64,000 nt of DNA from positions 279,067 through 343,066 of the forward strand of contig DIDS01000020.1 in assembly GCA_002418265.1 (NCBI GenBank). Direction: 5' to 3'. This DNA comes from Acidimicrobiia bacterium UBA5794. GTDB lineage: Bacteria; Actinomycetota; Acidimicrobiia; Spongiisociales; UBA5794. The notes below the pieces were generated by a model. That model did no database searches. It was not told the origin of the DNA and saw only the letters and a list, made by a program, of their open reading frames with translations. The position numbers and the translations under genes were made by a program. Within the stretch, counting starts at the first letter, position 1; each line of letters begins with the position of its first letter. This document shows positions 1-9,210 of this stretch, piece after piece.

Positions 1-720
1 CTAGACGAGGATCGGCAGGCTGAAGTCGATCACAATCCCGGTGATCAGCATGATCATTCCAATACCGACGACGATCAAGCGGTTTCGGGGCTTGTAGATC
101 TTTGAGCTGACGCCCGCAAAGAACAGCACCGACGCAAACAGCACCATCGTCAGGACATAGTTGTCGCCGTTCTGGTTCGATTGGCGTGCGGCGAGGGCGC
201 TTTCGTCGGCAGCGACGCGCAGCCGTTCTGCCTCCACACGTTCGGCAACGACGTACTCATCCATTGCAAACGGTGTGGGAGGTGCCTCAACATTGTTCAG
301 CGGATCCGTGGCCAACCACGCTTGGACTGCCGGCTTGAACTCATCCCGAAATCGCAGATACAGGAAACCGGAAACGGTGCCCCGCGTCGGCTCGTAGGCC
401 GTCGTGTCCGTCAGAACGATTCGCCCACTGTCGACTTCTTCGAACAAAGCGGATACCCAGTCGATGTACATGGCAACGTCGATCTGTGTCAATTGGCCGC
501 CCAACGTGTCGTGACGGGTCGACTCCGTTCGGAAAGCACCAGCCTGGGAGAAGTTGATCGACTGGTCACCACTCCATTTGCCAGCCTGGAACGCGGACCA
601 CGCCGTCAGGACGGTGGCCATCGCCAAGATGATCGTTGCAATCAACTCGATGCGATCCTTGCTTCCCCAAAGATTGGAGAACCCGCCCGGCGATGCCTCT
701 GCTTCACTTTCGTTTGTCAT
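1..720 (-). CDS. Uncharacterised three-pass membrane protein
   Basis: Predicted 239-residue protein whose stop codon lies exactly at the window edge, so it is complete. One hydrophobic segment lies near residues 25-47 (motif TVLTAWSAFQAGKWSGDQ). A soluble middle of about 120 residues, rich in Glu and Ala, follows, and two further membrane segments lie near residues 180-199 and 208-232. The AWSAFQAGKWSGDQ motif resembles small actinobacterial and proteobacterial membrane proteins of unknown role. The start is the ATG that gives the MTNESEAE N-terminus; upstream extensions in this frame lack plausible composition. It reads in the same direction as the patatin-like gene 40 bases upstream, so they may be co-transcribed. 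I do not recognise a function. Confidence 0.75.
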   Translation of the reverse strand: MTNESEAEASPGGFSNLWGSKDRIELIATIILAMATVLTAWSAFQAGKWSGDQSINFSQAGAFRTESTRHDTLGGQLTQIDVAMYIDWVSALFEEVDSGRIVLTDTTAYEPTRGTVSGFLYLRFRDEFKPAVQAWLATDPLNNVEAPPTPFAMDEYVVAERVEAERLRVAADESALAARQSNQNGDNYVLTMVLFASVLFFAGVSSKIYKPRNRLIVVGIGMIMLITGIVIDFSLPILV

Positions 721-760
721 AGTCGAGCAATCGTAGCGACAACCTCGATGATCGTCTTCG

Positions 761-1732
761 TTACTGAACCATGGAGTCCGCGCCGAGATGCTCACGGAGC
801 AGACTCCAGACCGATCGGCGCGCCAACTGTCCCTGCATCGAGCGCAGGGTCGCCATGAACGTCGGTACCGCAGCTGAGGCAGCCATTGGATTGGGTCGTG
901 CCAGGGCAAGCACTCGCTCATCTGGTCGGAGCACGAGCACTTCGGTGTCAGGCCACTGATCAGAAACGAGTGCCAATTCTGACGAGAGTGCCTTGCGTCC
1001 GACACGATCGAACATGTCCTCATACATGCGGCCACCGTCCCGGGGGGTGGTGGCCGCAAACGGTGCAATCACAATCACCAGATCGAGGGGCGAGGGATGC
1101 GCAAGGATGAGGTCGAGGGAGGTCCCCGATGCCAACCCGCCGTCGGCATACCAACGGTCGCCGATCCGGACCGGTTCGTAGATGAAAGGTACGGCCGACG
1201 ACGCAGCGACGGCCTCACTCAAGGTGGCCTCCGGTGCCGCCTCGGTGCCGAAAGGCACCCGCACATGTTCACGTACGGCATATGCCACGATTGCTGTTGG
1301 CTTGTCGGGCCATCCGTCGGCAAGTGGACCCACGGCATCGTGCACCCACTTCTGGAGGCCATCGGTGCGAAACATGCCCGGACTTCCCAGTGCGGCGTGG
1401 AGGCTCGGTCGCTTGAGCGCTGGGACCAAACCTCGCCGAAGCCAACGTATGGCTCCACGAGGTGCACCACGTGTGTAGAGATAGTGGCTCAGGTACGCCT
1501 CGATCTCCGCTTTGGTTTCCCCGGTTCCGGTCAACGTCTCCATGTTGAGCTGCTCGCCGCGGACCACAGCCGCGACGAACGATCCCGCGGAGGTTCCGAT
1601 CACGACCTCGGCGTCGTTCGGATTCCAGCCGGTGGCCATCTGGATCGAAAGAAGAGTTCCGAAGTGAAACGCTGCCCCGGTGATCCCGCCACCACCCAAT
1701 ACAAGTCCTACCTCACTCACGTTGGTCAGCAT
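761..1732 (-). CDS. Patatin-like phospholipase family protein
   Basis: Predicted cytoplasmic serine lipid acyl hydrolase of the patatin (RssA-like) family, about 323 residues. The sequence shows the glycine-rich oxyanion loop LVLGGGGITGA near the N-terminus, the nucleophile elbow GTSAGS (Ser near residue 48) and the catalytic Asp in WYADGGLASG. The Ser-Asp dyad is therefore complete. Known family members cleave acyl esters of phospholipids, but the substrate here cannot be read from sequence. I chose the ATG at 1732 (MLTNVSEVG) because the alternative ATG at 1750 would overlap the start region of the divergent acetyltransferase gene. No convincing Shine-Dalgarno precedes either start. Confidence 0.85.
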   Translation of the reverse strand: MLTNVSEVGLVLGGGGITGAAFHFGTLLSIQMATGWNPNDAEVVIGTSAGSFVAAVVRGEQLNMETLTGTGETKAEIEAYLSHYLYTRGAPRGAIRWLRRGLVPALKRPSLHAALGSPGMFRTDGLQKWVHDAVGPLADGWPDKPTAIVAYAVREHVRVPFGTEAAPEATLSEAVAASSAVPFIYEPVRIGDRWYADGGLASGTSLDLILAHPSPLDLVIVIAPFAATTPRDGGRMYEDMFDRVGRKALSSELALVSDQWPDTEVLVLRPDERVLALARPNPMAASAAVPTFMATLRSMQGQLARRSVWSLLREHLGADSMVQ

Positions 1733-1769
1733 ATCGGCGGGAGAGTCCATGGCGTCGGACTGTGACCCC

Positions 1770-1775
1770 TATCGT
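1770..1775 (+). promoter_or_regulatory. -10-like hexamer TATCGT for the MshD-like gene
   Basis: TATCGT ends 6 nt before the ATG at 1782 and no Shine-Dalgarno is visible. This matches the leaderless pattern seen at other genes in the window and is part of the reason for choosing 1782 as the start. Confidence 0.4.
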
Positions 1776-1781
1776 TGGGGG

Positions 1782-2666
1782 ATGACATCCCGATCGTTTC
1801 GCACGTTTCTCAATGAGCAGGAATCCATCGACGGTGCCCCGCCGTTGAGCGAGGCCAAGGAGGCGATGCTCGGTGATCCGCATCAGGTGATGGTCATAGC
1901 CGAGGACGACGACATCGTTGCACTGGGAGTTGTAAAGCTCTATCAAACCTCTGAAGACGTGCAACGTGCGGCCTTCGAAACCGTTGTTCCACGTTCGATG
2001 CGGTTCCCTGCATTCGAGGACCGGGTTGTCGATGAGACCCTTGCCTTGATTCCCTCCGGCATCTCCTACACGGGGTGGAGTCGCCGTTCGAGCCTCGACG
2101 CGGCACTTGAGCGCCGCGGAATGTCGCCAGTCCGGTCACTCGCTGAAATGTCGATGCCCCTGTCTGTTGCTTCTCTTGGCTCGTCTTCTGATCCCGTGCA
2201 GGGTGATTCGATAGCGGTGCGATCCTTCACTACCACCGACGCCGATGCCCTGATCGATATCAACCGCGCAGCGTTTGGTGACCATCCTGAAGCTGCCTCA
2301 CTGGACCGGAAGGAACTCAACGACCTGATGCAGAAAGCCTGGTTTGACCCACAGGGTGTCCTGTTTCACGAATCTGACGGCGAAGTTGCAGGCTTCTGCT
2401 GGACCAAGGTGCACCCCGAAGGGGAGGGTGAGATATACCGCGTCGGCGTGGATCCACGACACCGTGGAAAAGGAATAGGAAGGCGCCTCACCCTCGCGGG
2501 ATATCGCTACCTTGCTGAAGCACGTGGGTGTACCACGGGATTCCTTTGGGTGGATGAGGCGAACACCGACGCTGTCGGCATGTACGAAGGTATTGGTCTC
2601 GTTGTCAGGTCACGCAATCGCGAGTTCGGCCACGTGAGTCCCGACCACGCAAATAGCGACGACTAG
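1782..2666 (+). CDS. mshD: GNAT acetyltransferase, mycothiol synthase-like
   Basis: Predicted 294-residue tandem-GNAT protein. The C-terminal GNAT domain is clear: a CWTKVHP strand, then IYRVGVDPRHRGKGIG, which carries the acetyl-CoA loop of type R/Q-x-x-G-x-G/A, then LTLAGYRYLAE and a terminal NTDAVGMYEGIGL segment. The combination W-T-K-x-H-P followed by V-G-V-D-P and LT-x-x-G is characteristic of MshD, which acetylates Cys-GlcN-Ins in the last step of mycothiol synthesis in actinobacteria. Length fits (MshD is about 300). The N-terminal half is a diverged first GNAT domain. Other small-molecule GNATs remain possible. The start ATG at 1782 has a -10-like hexamer 6 nt upstream; an in-frame ATG lies at 1749. 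Its stop overlaps the stop of the convergent gene at 2663. Confidence 0.7.
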   Translation: MTSRSFRTFLNEQESIDGAPPLSEAKEAMLGDPHQVMVIAEDDDIVALGVVKLYQTSEDVQRAAFETVVPRSMRFPAFEDRVVDETLALIPSGISYTGWSRRSSLDAALERRGMSPVRSLAEMSMPLSVASLGSSSDPVQGDSIAVRSFTTTDADALIDINRAAFGDHPEAASLDRKELNDLMQKAWFDPQGVLFHESDGEVAGFCWTKVHPEGEGEIYRVGVDPRHRGKGIGRRLTLAGYRYLAEARGCTTGFLWVDEANTDAVGMYEGIGLVVRSRNREFGHVSPDHANSDD

Positions 2667-2866
2667 CCGAATCGGTGACCACACGACGGGCAGTGGTCAT
2701 CGCCGTCAGACGTCTGGGCGTTGCACCACGGACAGGGCAGATCGCTGCCATCGCCAATCGTGGCGATAGGGGAATCGTACGATATCCCAGTCGTCAACAC
2801 GGCTCGACCGCCGACCGTGATGATCGCCATGGTGACGAACACGGCGGCAAGGGCGATCTCCAACAT
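2663..2866 (-). CDS. Small membrane protein with C-terminal zinc ribbon
   Basis: Predicted 67-residue protein. Residues 1-25 form one membrane segment and the C-terminus holds two CxxC knuckles, CPWC and CPSC, 12 residues apart, typical of a zinc-ribbon. An excellent Shine-Dalgarno (GGAGGAG) precedes the ATG, which supports expression despite the small size. It lies downstream of the APH-like gene on the same strand (57 bases apart). Its stop overlaps the stop of the convergent acetyltransferase gene (CTAG). Function unknown. Confidence 0.7.
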   Translation of the reverse strand: MLEIALAAVFVTMAIITVGGRAVLTTGISYDSPIATIGDGSDLPCPWCNAQTSDGDDHCPSCGHRFG

Positions 2867-2923
2867 TCGCTCTCCTCCATCGGATACGCCAATGTAGAGG
2901 GGGAGCGCGAAAATCTTCGGTAT

Positions 2924-3784
2924 TTACTCCCCGATGGCTCCGAGTACGGCTCGATTGAACTCGGGGATCAGGTTTGCGGGAACATCGGCCGGTCGTGCCG
3001 ATAGCTGGCGTTCGGCGAGGTGTACGAGTGACTGTGCAGCGTGATAGACGATCCAGCGGTCAAGCTGAGACGGCTCAAACGTGCGGCCGTATCCAGCCAT
3101 GACCGCGCTGGCTGCGAGTGGCCCGGTATGGAGCCCGACCGACCATGTGGTCAGGGACAGATCCCACTCGGGTGGAGCAAGCGTTGCCCATTCCCACGTG
3201 ATCAACGTGACGGCACCGGCGTCATCGACCACGAACTTCTTGGCAACGGGGTTGGTATGTGACACAACAGGATTTCCTGCATAGGGTGCCGGCACTGCTT
3301 GGGCGGCACTCACAAGTTCCGCCGGGACTCCGAGGCGCCCGCGATATCTCTCGAGGCGACGAAGCGTTGAGCGAAGGTCAACAGCAATCCACTCCTGGTC
3401 GATGCCCCGTGCAAGGTTCGAGAACGCGGTCGGTTCCGCTCGGTGAAGCTGAGCGAGGATCTCACCGGTCTTTTCGGCGATTCCCGGGTTTTCAGGGAGG
3501 GACTGGACGTTCCATTTGCCCCCGTCCTTGAATATCGCCCAATGAATCGACTCATTCACCCCCCGTTCGACGACGACGGGCATCCCCGCAATGTCGGGGA
3601 GCGCATCAAGGGCGTGTGTCTCACGCCTCAGTCGCGAATCCGTCCCGTAGGCCTTGAAGATCACGGTTCCGTGTTCCTGCCAGATGCGGAACACGTGGTT
3701 TGCTCCCTGCAAAGGGGTCGGCGACGTCAGCTGTTGAACAGCTCTGCCTGCTGCAAACTTCTCAGCGAGTGCCTTGGCATCCAT
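2924..3784 (-). CDS. Aminoglycoside phosphotransferase-fold protein, probable pseudokinase
   Basis: Predicted 286-residue protein with the APH/choline kinase fold. The N-lobe is recognisable: VIFKAYG with the nucleotide-binding Lys near residue 44 and RRETHAL with the helix-C Glu near residue 55. The C-lobe retains the family pattern but has lost catalysis: where the family has HGDxxxxN this protein reads SHTNPVAKK (Asp to Asn at about 178, Asn to Lys at about 183), and the metal-binding IDWE is ITWEW (Asp to Thr at about 196). It may bind a ligand without phosphorylating it. The start ATG at 3784 is chosen because GGAGG lies 5 nt upstream; an upstream start at 3826 is less likely. It is divergent to thrS. 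Confidence 0.75.
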   Translation of the reverse strand: MDAKALAEKFAAGRAVQQLTSPTPLQGANHVFRIWQEHGTVIFKAYGTDSRLRRETHALDALPDIAGMPVVVERGVNESIHWAIFKDGGKWNVQSLPENPGIAEKTGEILAQLHRAEPTAFSNLARGIDQEWIAVDLRSTLRRLERYRGRLGVPAELVSAAQAVPAPYAGNPVVSHTNPVAKKFVVDDAGAVTLITWEWATLAPPEWDLSLTTWSVGLHTGPLAASAVMAGYGRTFEPSQLDRWIVYHAAQSLVHLAERQLSARPADVPANLIPEFNRAVLGAIGE

Positions 3785-3839
3785 CTTTGCCTCCGAGGGA
3801 GGGATAGCTTTTACGGTACGCACCAAACACCACGGTGGG

Positions 3840-3845
3840 TACCCT
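3840..3845 (+). promoter_or_regulatory. Possible -10 element for thrS
   Basis: TACCCT in the 128-base divergent gap between the APH-like gene and thrS. It would give a leader of about 60 nt. No good -35 is visible and no T-box specifier structure was recognised. Confidence 0.3.
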
Positions 3846-3912
3846 TACCTACTCCACAGCCTATGCCACAAGCCTATCCCGCAAGCGTCCATCGATCACA
3901 CAAGGACATCCG

Positions 3913-5859
3913 GTGACAGTCCTCATTACACTCCCAGACGGCTCTGAACGCAAGTACGACGACGGCGTCACAGGGTTCGACATTGCTTCTGATATCGGAC
4001 CTCGCCTTGCCAAGGCTGCCGTCGCGGTCACCGTCGATTCCGTCATGTACGACCTGCATCGACCGATCGCGTCTGATGCCGCGGTGTCCATCGTGACGGA
4101 GAACACCGAGGCCGGGCGCCATGTCATGCGGCATTCGGCTGCTCACATCATGGCTCAAGCAGTTCTTGAGCTGTTCCCGGGCTCCACGTTTGCGATCGGA
4201 CCCGCCATTGAGGACGGCTTCTACTACGACTTCAGCGTCGACCGGCCATTCACTCCAGACGACATCGAAGCAATCGAAGCCAAGATGCTGGAGATCGTGG
4301 CCGCAGATCAACCCTTCGAACGGGGCGAACTCGAAATCGCCGATGCGATCACACAGTTTGCCGATCACCCGTTCAAAGTAGAGATCATTCGGGGTGTTGA
4401 TGCAGATGAGGGAGTCGACGACACCACCGTTTCAACCTATCGTAATGACGGCTTCCTCGACCTGTGTCGGGGACCGCACCTTCCGTCAACCGGCCGGTTG
4501 ACGGCCTTCAAGCTGCTCCGGTCGGCAGGCGCCTACTGGCGAGGCGACGAGAACAACCCGCAGCTTCAGCGCATCTACGGAACCGCATGGGAGTCCCAGA
4601 AGGCACTTGAAGAATATCTTGTCAGGCTTGAGGAGGCTGGCAAACGCGATCATCGCAAACTCGGCGCGGAGCTGGATCTGTTCTCCTTCCCGTCCGAGCT
4701 TGGATCCGGGCTTGCCATATGGCATCCAAAGGGAGGCATCCTCAAAACGGTGATCGAGGATTATTCCCGTCGTACCCACCGCAACGGCGGGTACGACTAT
4801 GTGGTTTCACCCCACATTGCAAAGGCAGACCTGTGGGAGACCTCCGGGCATGCAGACTTCTATGCAGAGAACATGTACCCGCAGATGGAGCTTGACGGAT
4901 CAGACGACAAGGACGGACAGGCGTACGTCGTCAAACCGATGAACTGCCCGTTCCACATCCTCGTCTACAAGTCCTCAATCCGGTCCTATCGCGAGCTCCC
5001 GATGCGTCTCTTCGAGCTCGGCACCGTCTATCGATACGAGCGATCGGGTGTCCTGCACGGTTTGCTCCGTGCCCGAGGATTCACCCAGGACGATGCCCAC
5101 ATTTTCACCACGGAGGCCATGCTTGCAGACGAACTGAACACGCTCCTTGACTTCGTCCTCATGGTGTTGCGTGACTTCGGCTTCGAGGAGTTCGAGGCTG
5201 ACCTGTCGACACGACCCGAGAAGTTTGTTGGCGACGTTGATGCGTGGGGACGTGCAGAGGCGTACCTCGCCGCATCACTCGACAAGGCGGGCCTCGACTT
5301 CCAGATCGCCGCCGGCGAGGGAGCCTTCTACGGTCCCAAGATCGACATCCACGTGAAAGATGCCATCGGTCGCCGCTGGCAGCTCTCGACGATCCAGGTC
5401 GACTTCGGCCAGCCAGAAAACTTCAAACTTGAGTACGCAACCGCTGAAAACACGCGCGAACGGCCTGTCATGATTCACCGTGCCTTGCTCGGGTCGGTCG
5501 AACGGTTTGTCGGTGTTCTCGTCGAGCACCATGCCGGAGCGTTTCCGATGTGGCTCTCACCCGTCCAGGCAACGATCATCCCTGTCGCCGATCGTCACCA
5601 GGGGTATGCAGCATCCGTTGGGGAGCAACTGAATAAGGCCGGCATACGCGTCGAGGTCGATACGGCCGACGAAACCGTTGGAGACAAGATTCGAAAGGCG
5701 ATAACGCAGAAGCATCCAGCCGTCATCGTTGTGGGGGACAACGACGTTGCAGCTGGTACTGCTGGACTGCGTCTCAGAGGCGACGAACACGAAGAGCGTG
5801 GGGTGGCGGTCGACACCGTGATCACCAGGCTTGTCGAGCTTGCACGGCCGCCGCGTTAG
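3913..5859 (+). CDS. thrS: Threonine-tRNA ligase
   Basis: Cytoplasmic class II aminoacyl-tRNA synthetase that charges tRNA-Thr, 648 residues, the usual bacterial length. Domains in order: N-terminal TGS (LPDGSERKYDDGVTGFDIA), editing domain with HSAAHIMAQAV, the class II core with zinc-binding Cys in VVKPMNCPFH, motif 2 (YRYERSG), motif 3 (MIHRALLGSVERF), and the C-terminal anticodon-binding domain. The GTG start at 3913 is preferred because AAGGA lies about 5 nt upstream and the protein then begins directly at the TGS domain; the frame stays open further upstream. It is divergent to the APH-like gene and followed by the MMPL gene after 87 bases. Confidence 0.97.
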   Translation: MTVLITLPDGSERKYDDGVTGFDIASDIGPRLAKAAVAVTVDSVMYDLHRPIASDAAVSIVTENTEAGRHVMRHSAAHIMAQAVLELFPGSTFAIGPAIEDGFYYDFSVDRPFTPDDIEAIEAKMLEIVAADQPFERGELEIADAITQFADHPFKVEIIRGVDADEGVDDTTVSTYRNDGFLDLCRGPHLPSTGRLTAFKLLRSAGAYWRGDENNPQLQRIYGTAWESQKALEEYLVRLEEAGKRDHRKLGAELDLFSFPSELGSGLAIWHPKGGILKTVIEDYSRRTHRNGGYDYVVSPHIAKADLWETSGHADFYAENMYPQMELDGSDDKDGQAYVVKPMNCPFHILVYKSSIRSYRELPMRLFELGTVYRYERSGVLHGLLRARGFTQDDAHIFTTEAMLADELNTLLDFVLMVLRDFGFEEFEADLSTRPEKFVGDVDAWGRAEAYLAASLDKAGLDFQIAAGEGAFYGPKIDIHVKDAIGRRWQLSTIQVDFGQPENFKLEYATAENTRERPVMIHRALLGSVERFVGVLVEHHAGAFPMWLSPVQATIIPVADRHQGYAASVGEQLNKAGIRVEVDTADETVGDKIRKAITQKHPAVIVVGDNDVAAGTAGLRLRGDEHEERGVAVDTVITRLVELARPPR

Positions 5860-5946
5860 CGACCACAAGACAATTGGAAACGAGCCTGTCATTAATCTCC
5901 CGTTTCGATCGACTGCCGCTTCAGTCCCATCCTTTGGAGGATCCCC

Positions 5947-8649
5947 TTGAGAACGCTCGTGAAGGCACTTGCGACCGCCGTTCGCCGTGCACCATGGATC
6001 GTGATTGCCGTGGTCATCGTCATGTCGATGATTCTTGGTGGCTTGGCATCGAAATTTGTCCCAGCCGACGATCAGAACGAGTCCTTTGCCCCCGATGCCC
6101 CGGAGCTCAGCGCGGCAGCTGAGATCTCGGAGACGTTCGGTGTGGTGTCGAGCATGCAGGTGGTCGTGTCGAGCAGCACCGGCGACGTCATCACCCTTGA
6201 TGGGCTCCGGGCAGCCATCGCTCTCGACCAGAGCGTTCGAAGCTCCGACGTCGCTCAATACCTCGTCGATCAACCAGAGAATCCCGCGGTCTTGAGCTAC
6301 CTCATGCCTGTCCTTCAGGCGATTCAAGCCGGTGCACCGATGCCGACCTCCGACGCCGAGGTCAAGGCCTATTACCTCGCCGGTCTCGCCCAAATTCCCG
6401 AAGCGTTCCGATCGCAGATCACGGCCCTCGTGAGCACGGATGCCGACCTGGAGACTGCGACCGCCGAGCTTGGCCTTGATGTCGTCACCTATGCGTCGTC
6501 GGACGACTTTGACGAACTCGCCGATCGGGCGCTTGCAATTGCCGATGCCGTGGCCGCAGCTGACTCACCCGAGTCCATCACGCAAGCACCATTCAATATT
6601 GAGCTGATCTTCTCCGACACCGGGGATTTCCAGACTGAGATCAGCCGTCTGCTGATCGCAGCGTCGCTGATCATTCTGCTGGTGCTCGCCTTTATCTTCG
6701 TGGTGACGCCGTCGGGGCGCCGTGAGCAGTTGATCTTCATCCTCGGTGTCGTGTTGATGGTGGTTGGTGCGGGAATCGCCATTGCCCCGGGTCTCGCCAA
6801 GATCTTCCCCGATGTCTTCCCCCAGTCGTGGGCCGATGTTGGCCTGATGCCGATCGCCCTGAGCGCGATCGCGTTGTTCACCGTCGCTTTCCTCATGTGG
6901 GCTCTCACTTCCAAGCGGTTACGTCGAACGACCGCTGACACACTCGTCACCTTCCTGACGATCGGGCTCGCTATTCAATGGATGATGGGATACGGGTATC
7001 TACGGTTCGGGGACCAGTCCCAGATGGTCCAGATCCTTCCGATTCTCCTTATCGGGCTTGGTGTCGACTACTCGATCCACATGACCACCCGATATCGTCA
7101 AGAACTGGTATCCGGAAGATCTGTTGACGCCGCAATCTCGACGGCCATCAGAACCGTTGGCGTCGCTCTCGTCCTTGCAACACTGACGACGGCCGTCGGC
7201 TTCCTCACAAACGTCACCAGTTCAATCCCAGCCCTTGCCGAATTCGGCGAGCTCGCCGCGGCCGGCATCATCGCATCGTTCCTGTTGATGCTCACTTTCG
7301 TACCGGCCGTCAGGGAACTCCTCGACCGCAAGGCGGAGCGGGCGGGCACGTTTGACATTGGTGGACTCGAGGCCGGGGACTCCCGCGTGCTGCCGAACGC
7401 GATCGGGAAGCTGTCCGTGCTTCCGCGGAGGTTTGCCGTTGGCACGTTGATTGTCTCGCTGCTGCTCGCAGGTCTGGGAGCGTTTGGAATGACGAAGCTC
7501 TCAACGCAGTTCTCGTTCCTTGACTTTGTGCCGACAACGTCACCGTTGCGTGACACCGCCGTGACGGTCGATGAACAATTCGACTTTCCGGAGACGACTT
7601 CGGTGCTCGTCAAGGGTGACCTGACCTCGGGGAGTTCATGGAACGCGATGCTGACGTCCTACCAGAACGCTGCGCAACTCGGTGAGGATGTGCAAACCTT
7701 CGAGGTTGCCCCCGGTGTCGAGCTGCCAGCTGGTACGTCGATGATGTTCTATCTGTTCCAATGGTTGAACCCAACGGGACCATCTTTTGATCCGGACCTT
7801 CTGAACGCCGCAATCGCTGCTGGAATCGGACAGAATCAGATGGCTCCTGACGATGCAGACCTGACGTCGTTCTATGACGCGGCGTACGCCAAAGACCCGA
7901 TTTCCATGGCGTCAGTGCTTGCACCCGACTACCGGTCAACCGTGTTCAACTTCCAGACCCTCGCGGGTGAGAGTGATGCTGGTGACCTGGCAGATGATCT
8001 CAACGGTGCTTTTGCCCCCGTCGTAGAGGTCGGGGACACCGCAGTTGCAACTTCGACGTTCATCATCAATGGACTCGTGGTGGACACACTGAGTGACTCC
8101 CAGGTGTCGTCGTTGATTTTGACACTTGGAGCCGCACTGCTCTTGCTGGTCGCCAACTTCTGGTTCGAATCTCGCCGACCCATGCTCGGTGTCATCACCA
8201 CGATTCCCGTCGCCATCGTCGTTGTCTGGGCATTTGGACTCATGGCCACATTCGGCATTCCGTTCGGACCGGTCACGGCAACGATCTCTGCACTTGCGAT
8301 CGGCATCGGTATTCCCTACATGATCCACGTCACGCATCGGTACCTCGAAGAGCGTCACGAGTTCGACGACATCGACGACGCGATCGAGCACACACTTGTT
8401 CACACGGGCGGTGCCTTGGCCGGCTCCGCGATGACAACCATTCTTGGATTCGGCATTCTGGTCACATCGACCACGATCCCGTTCCGACAGTTCGGGTTTG
8501 TGACCGCCTATACGATTCTGCTCGCCCTCATCGCCGCAGTGATGGTGCTGCCTTCGATGCTGGTGCTGTGGTCCCGCTGGCACATGAGTCGAGGCAACGC
8601 CCCGGTATCGATCGCCGCGATCGACGGCAACGGGTTGAGCGACTCGTAA
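5947..8649 (+). CDS. RND superfamily (MMPL/HAE3-like) transporter
   Basis: Predicted 900-residue inner-membrane transporter with the duplicated RND architecture. Helix 1 lies at about residues 15-36, then a long extracytoplasmic loop (about 37-230) and five to six helices. A second helix, a second outer loop and a second helix bundle follow. Family signatures include GLGVDYSIHMTTRYRQE in repeat 1 and GIGIPYMIHVTHRYLEE in repeat 2, the usual position of the GxxxDY motif; repeat 2 has Pro-Tyr instead of Asp-Tyr. Such proteins export lipids, hopanoids or drugs using proton motive force, but the cargo is unknown here. The TTG start is supported by GGAGG 6 nt upstream. The two-component pair downstream may regulate it. 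Confidence 0.88.
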   Translation: MRTLVKALATAVRRAPWIVIAVVIVMSMILGGLASKFVPADDQNESFAPDAPELSAAAEISETFGVVSSMQVVVSSSTGDVITLDGLRAAIALDQSVRSSDVAQYLVDQPENPAVLSYLMPVLQAIQAGAPMPTSDAEVKAYYLAGLAQIPEAFRSQITALVSTDADLETATAELGLDVVTYASSDDFDELADRALAIADAVAAADSPESITQAPFNIELIFSDTGDFQTEISRLLIAASLIILLVLAFIFVVTPSGRREQLIFILGVVLMVVGAGIAIAPGLAKIFPDVFPQSWADVGLMPIALSAIALFTVAFLMWALTSKRLRRTTADTLVTFLTIGLAIQWMMGYGYLRFGDQSQMVQILPILLIGLGVDYSIHMTTRYRQELVSGRSVDAAISTAIRTVGVALVLATLTTAVGFLTNVTSSIPALAEFGELAAAGIIASFLLMLTFVPAVRELLDRKAERAGTFDIGGLEAGDSRVLPNAIGKLSVLPRRFAVGTLIVSLLLAGLGAFGMTKLSTQFSFLDFVPTTSPLRDTAVTVDEQFDFPETTSVLVKGDLTSGSSWNAMLTSYQNAAQLGEDVQTFEVAPGVELPAGTSMMFYLFQWLNPTGPSFDPDLLNAAIAAGIGQNQMAPDDADLTSFYDAAYAKDPISMASVLAPDYRSTVFNFQTLAGESDAGDLADDLNGAFAPVVEVGDTAVATSTFIINGLVVDTLSDSQVSSLILTLGAALLLLVANFWFESRRPMLGVITTIPVAIVVVWAFGLMATFGIPFGPVTATISALAIGIGIPYMIHVTHRYLEERHEFDDIDDAIEHTLVHTGGALAGSAMTTILGFGILVTSTTIPFRQFGFVTAYTILLALIAAVMVLPSMLVLWSRWHMSRGNAPVSIAAIDGNGLSDS

Positions 8650-8663
8650 CCGCTCGAGGGAAC

Positions 8664-9113
8664 ATGGCAGAAGAAGCATTGGACGCAGGCGGCCAGATCG
8701 GGGAACCGGTCGGGCCCTTCCGCGTTCTTGACACGGCGACCCGGCGCCGTGCCGGGCTGGTTTATCTGATAGTCGCCGTGTTGGCGGCAGGGTTGATTCT
8801 GGCAACGGGTGTTGACGGCATGTGGCTCACAGCCGTGTTCCCCATTGTCCTCCTCGCCGTGTTTCAGATTGCCGGCGGGTGGAAGCTCAGGGTCACCGAC
8901 ATGGAAGCGATCGACATTGCTTCTCGGAATGCTTCCTTTGAGGTTGGTCACGGATCAGGCACACTCGGATTTCGAGGGTGGCTTGCAAAGCCCGTATGGC
9001 AAGTTCTCGTCTTTGCGGCAGGACCGTCCCCCGATCACCAAGCCCTCATCACGATCGATGGTCTCACGGGTGAAGTCCTCGGAAGCTACGAGGAAGAAGT
9101 GCCAGCGCCCTGA
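8664..9113 (+). CDS. Small two-helix membrane protein
   Basis: Predicted 149-residue protein starting 14 bases after the transporter gene, with GAGGG just before the ATG. Two adjacent membrane helices occupy roughly residues 31-73. The soluble C-terminal half contains KLRVTDMEAIDIA and ends ITIDGLTGEVLGSYEEE, which resembles a PepSY-like strand pair but is too short to assign. The tight spacing suggests co-expression with the transporter. Function unknown. Confidence 0.7.
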   Translation: MAEEALDAGGQIGEPVGPFRVLDTATRRRAGLVYLIVAVLAAGLILATGVDGMWLTAVFPIVLLAVFQIAGGWKLRVTDMEAIDIASRNASFEVGHGSGTLGFRGWLAKPVWQVLVFAAGPSPDHQALITIDGLTGEVLGSYEEEVPAP

Positions 9114-9210
9114 TCGCATGACGCTCGGCGCGGTTCGATAGATCGATCGGTCAAAGGTCAGTTTCCCGATGGGGGCTGTGGTTCCTACCACGGTCTGGCA
9201 ACATGGGGTC

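Noticed and set aside
1749..1781. Upstream ATG at 1749 for the MshD-like gene and ATG at 1750 for the patatin-like gene
   Set aside because: Using both would make the two divergent start codons overlap; the downstream ATGs fit family N-termini, and the one at 1782 has a -10-like element at the right distance.
3785..3912. Possible T-box or other tRNA-sensing leader before thrS
   Set aside because: No T-box sequence, specifier loop or terminator could be found in the 128 bases.
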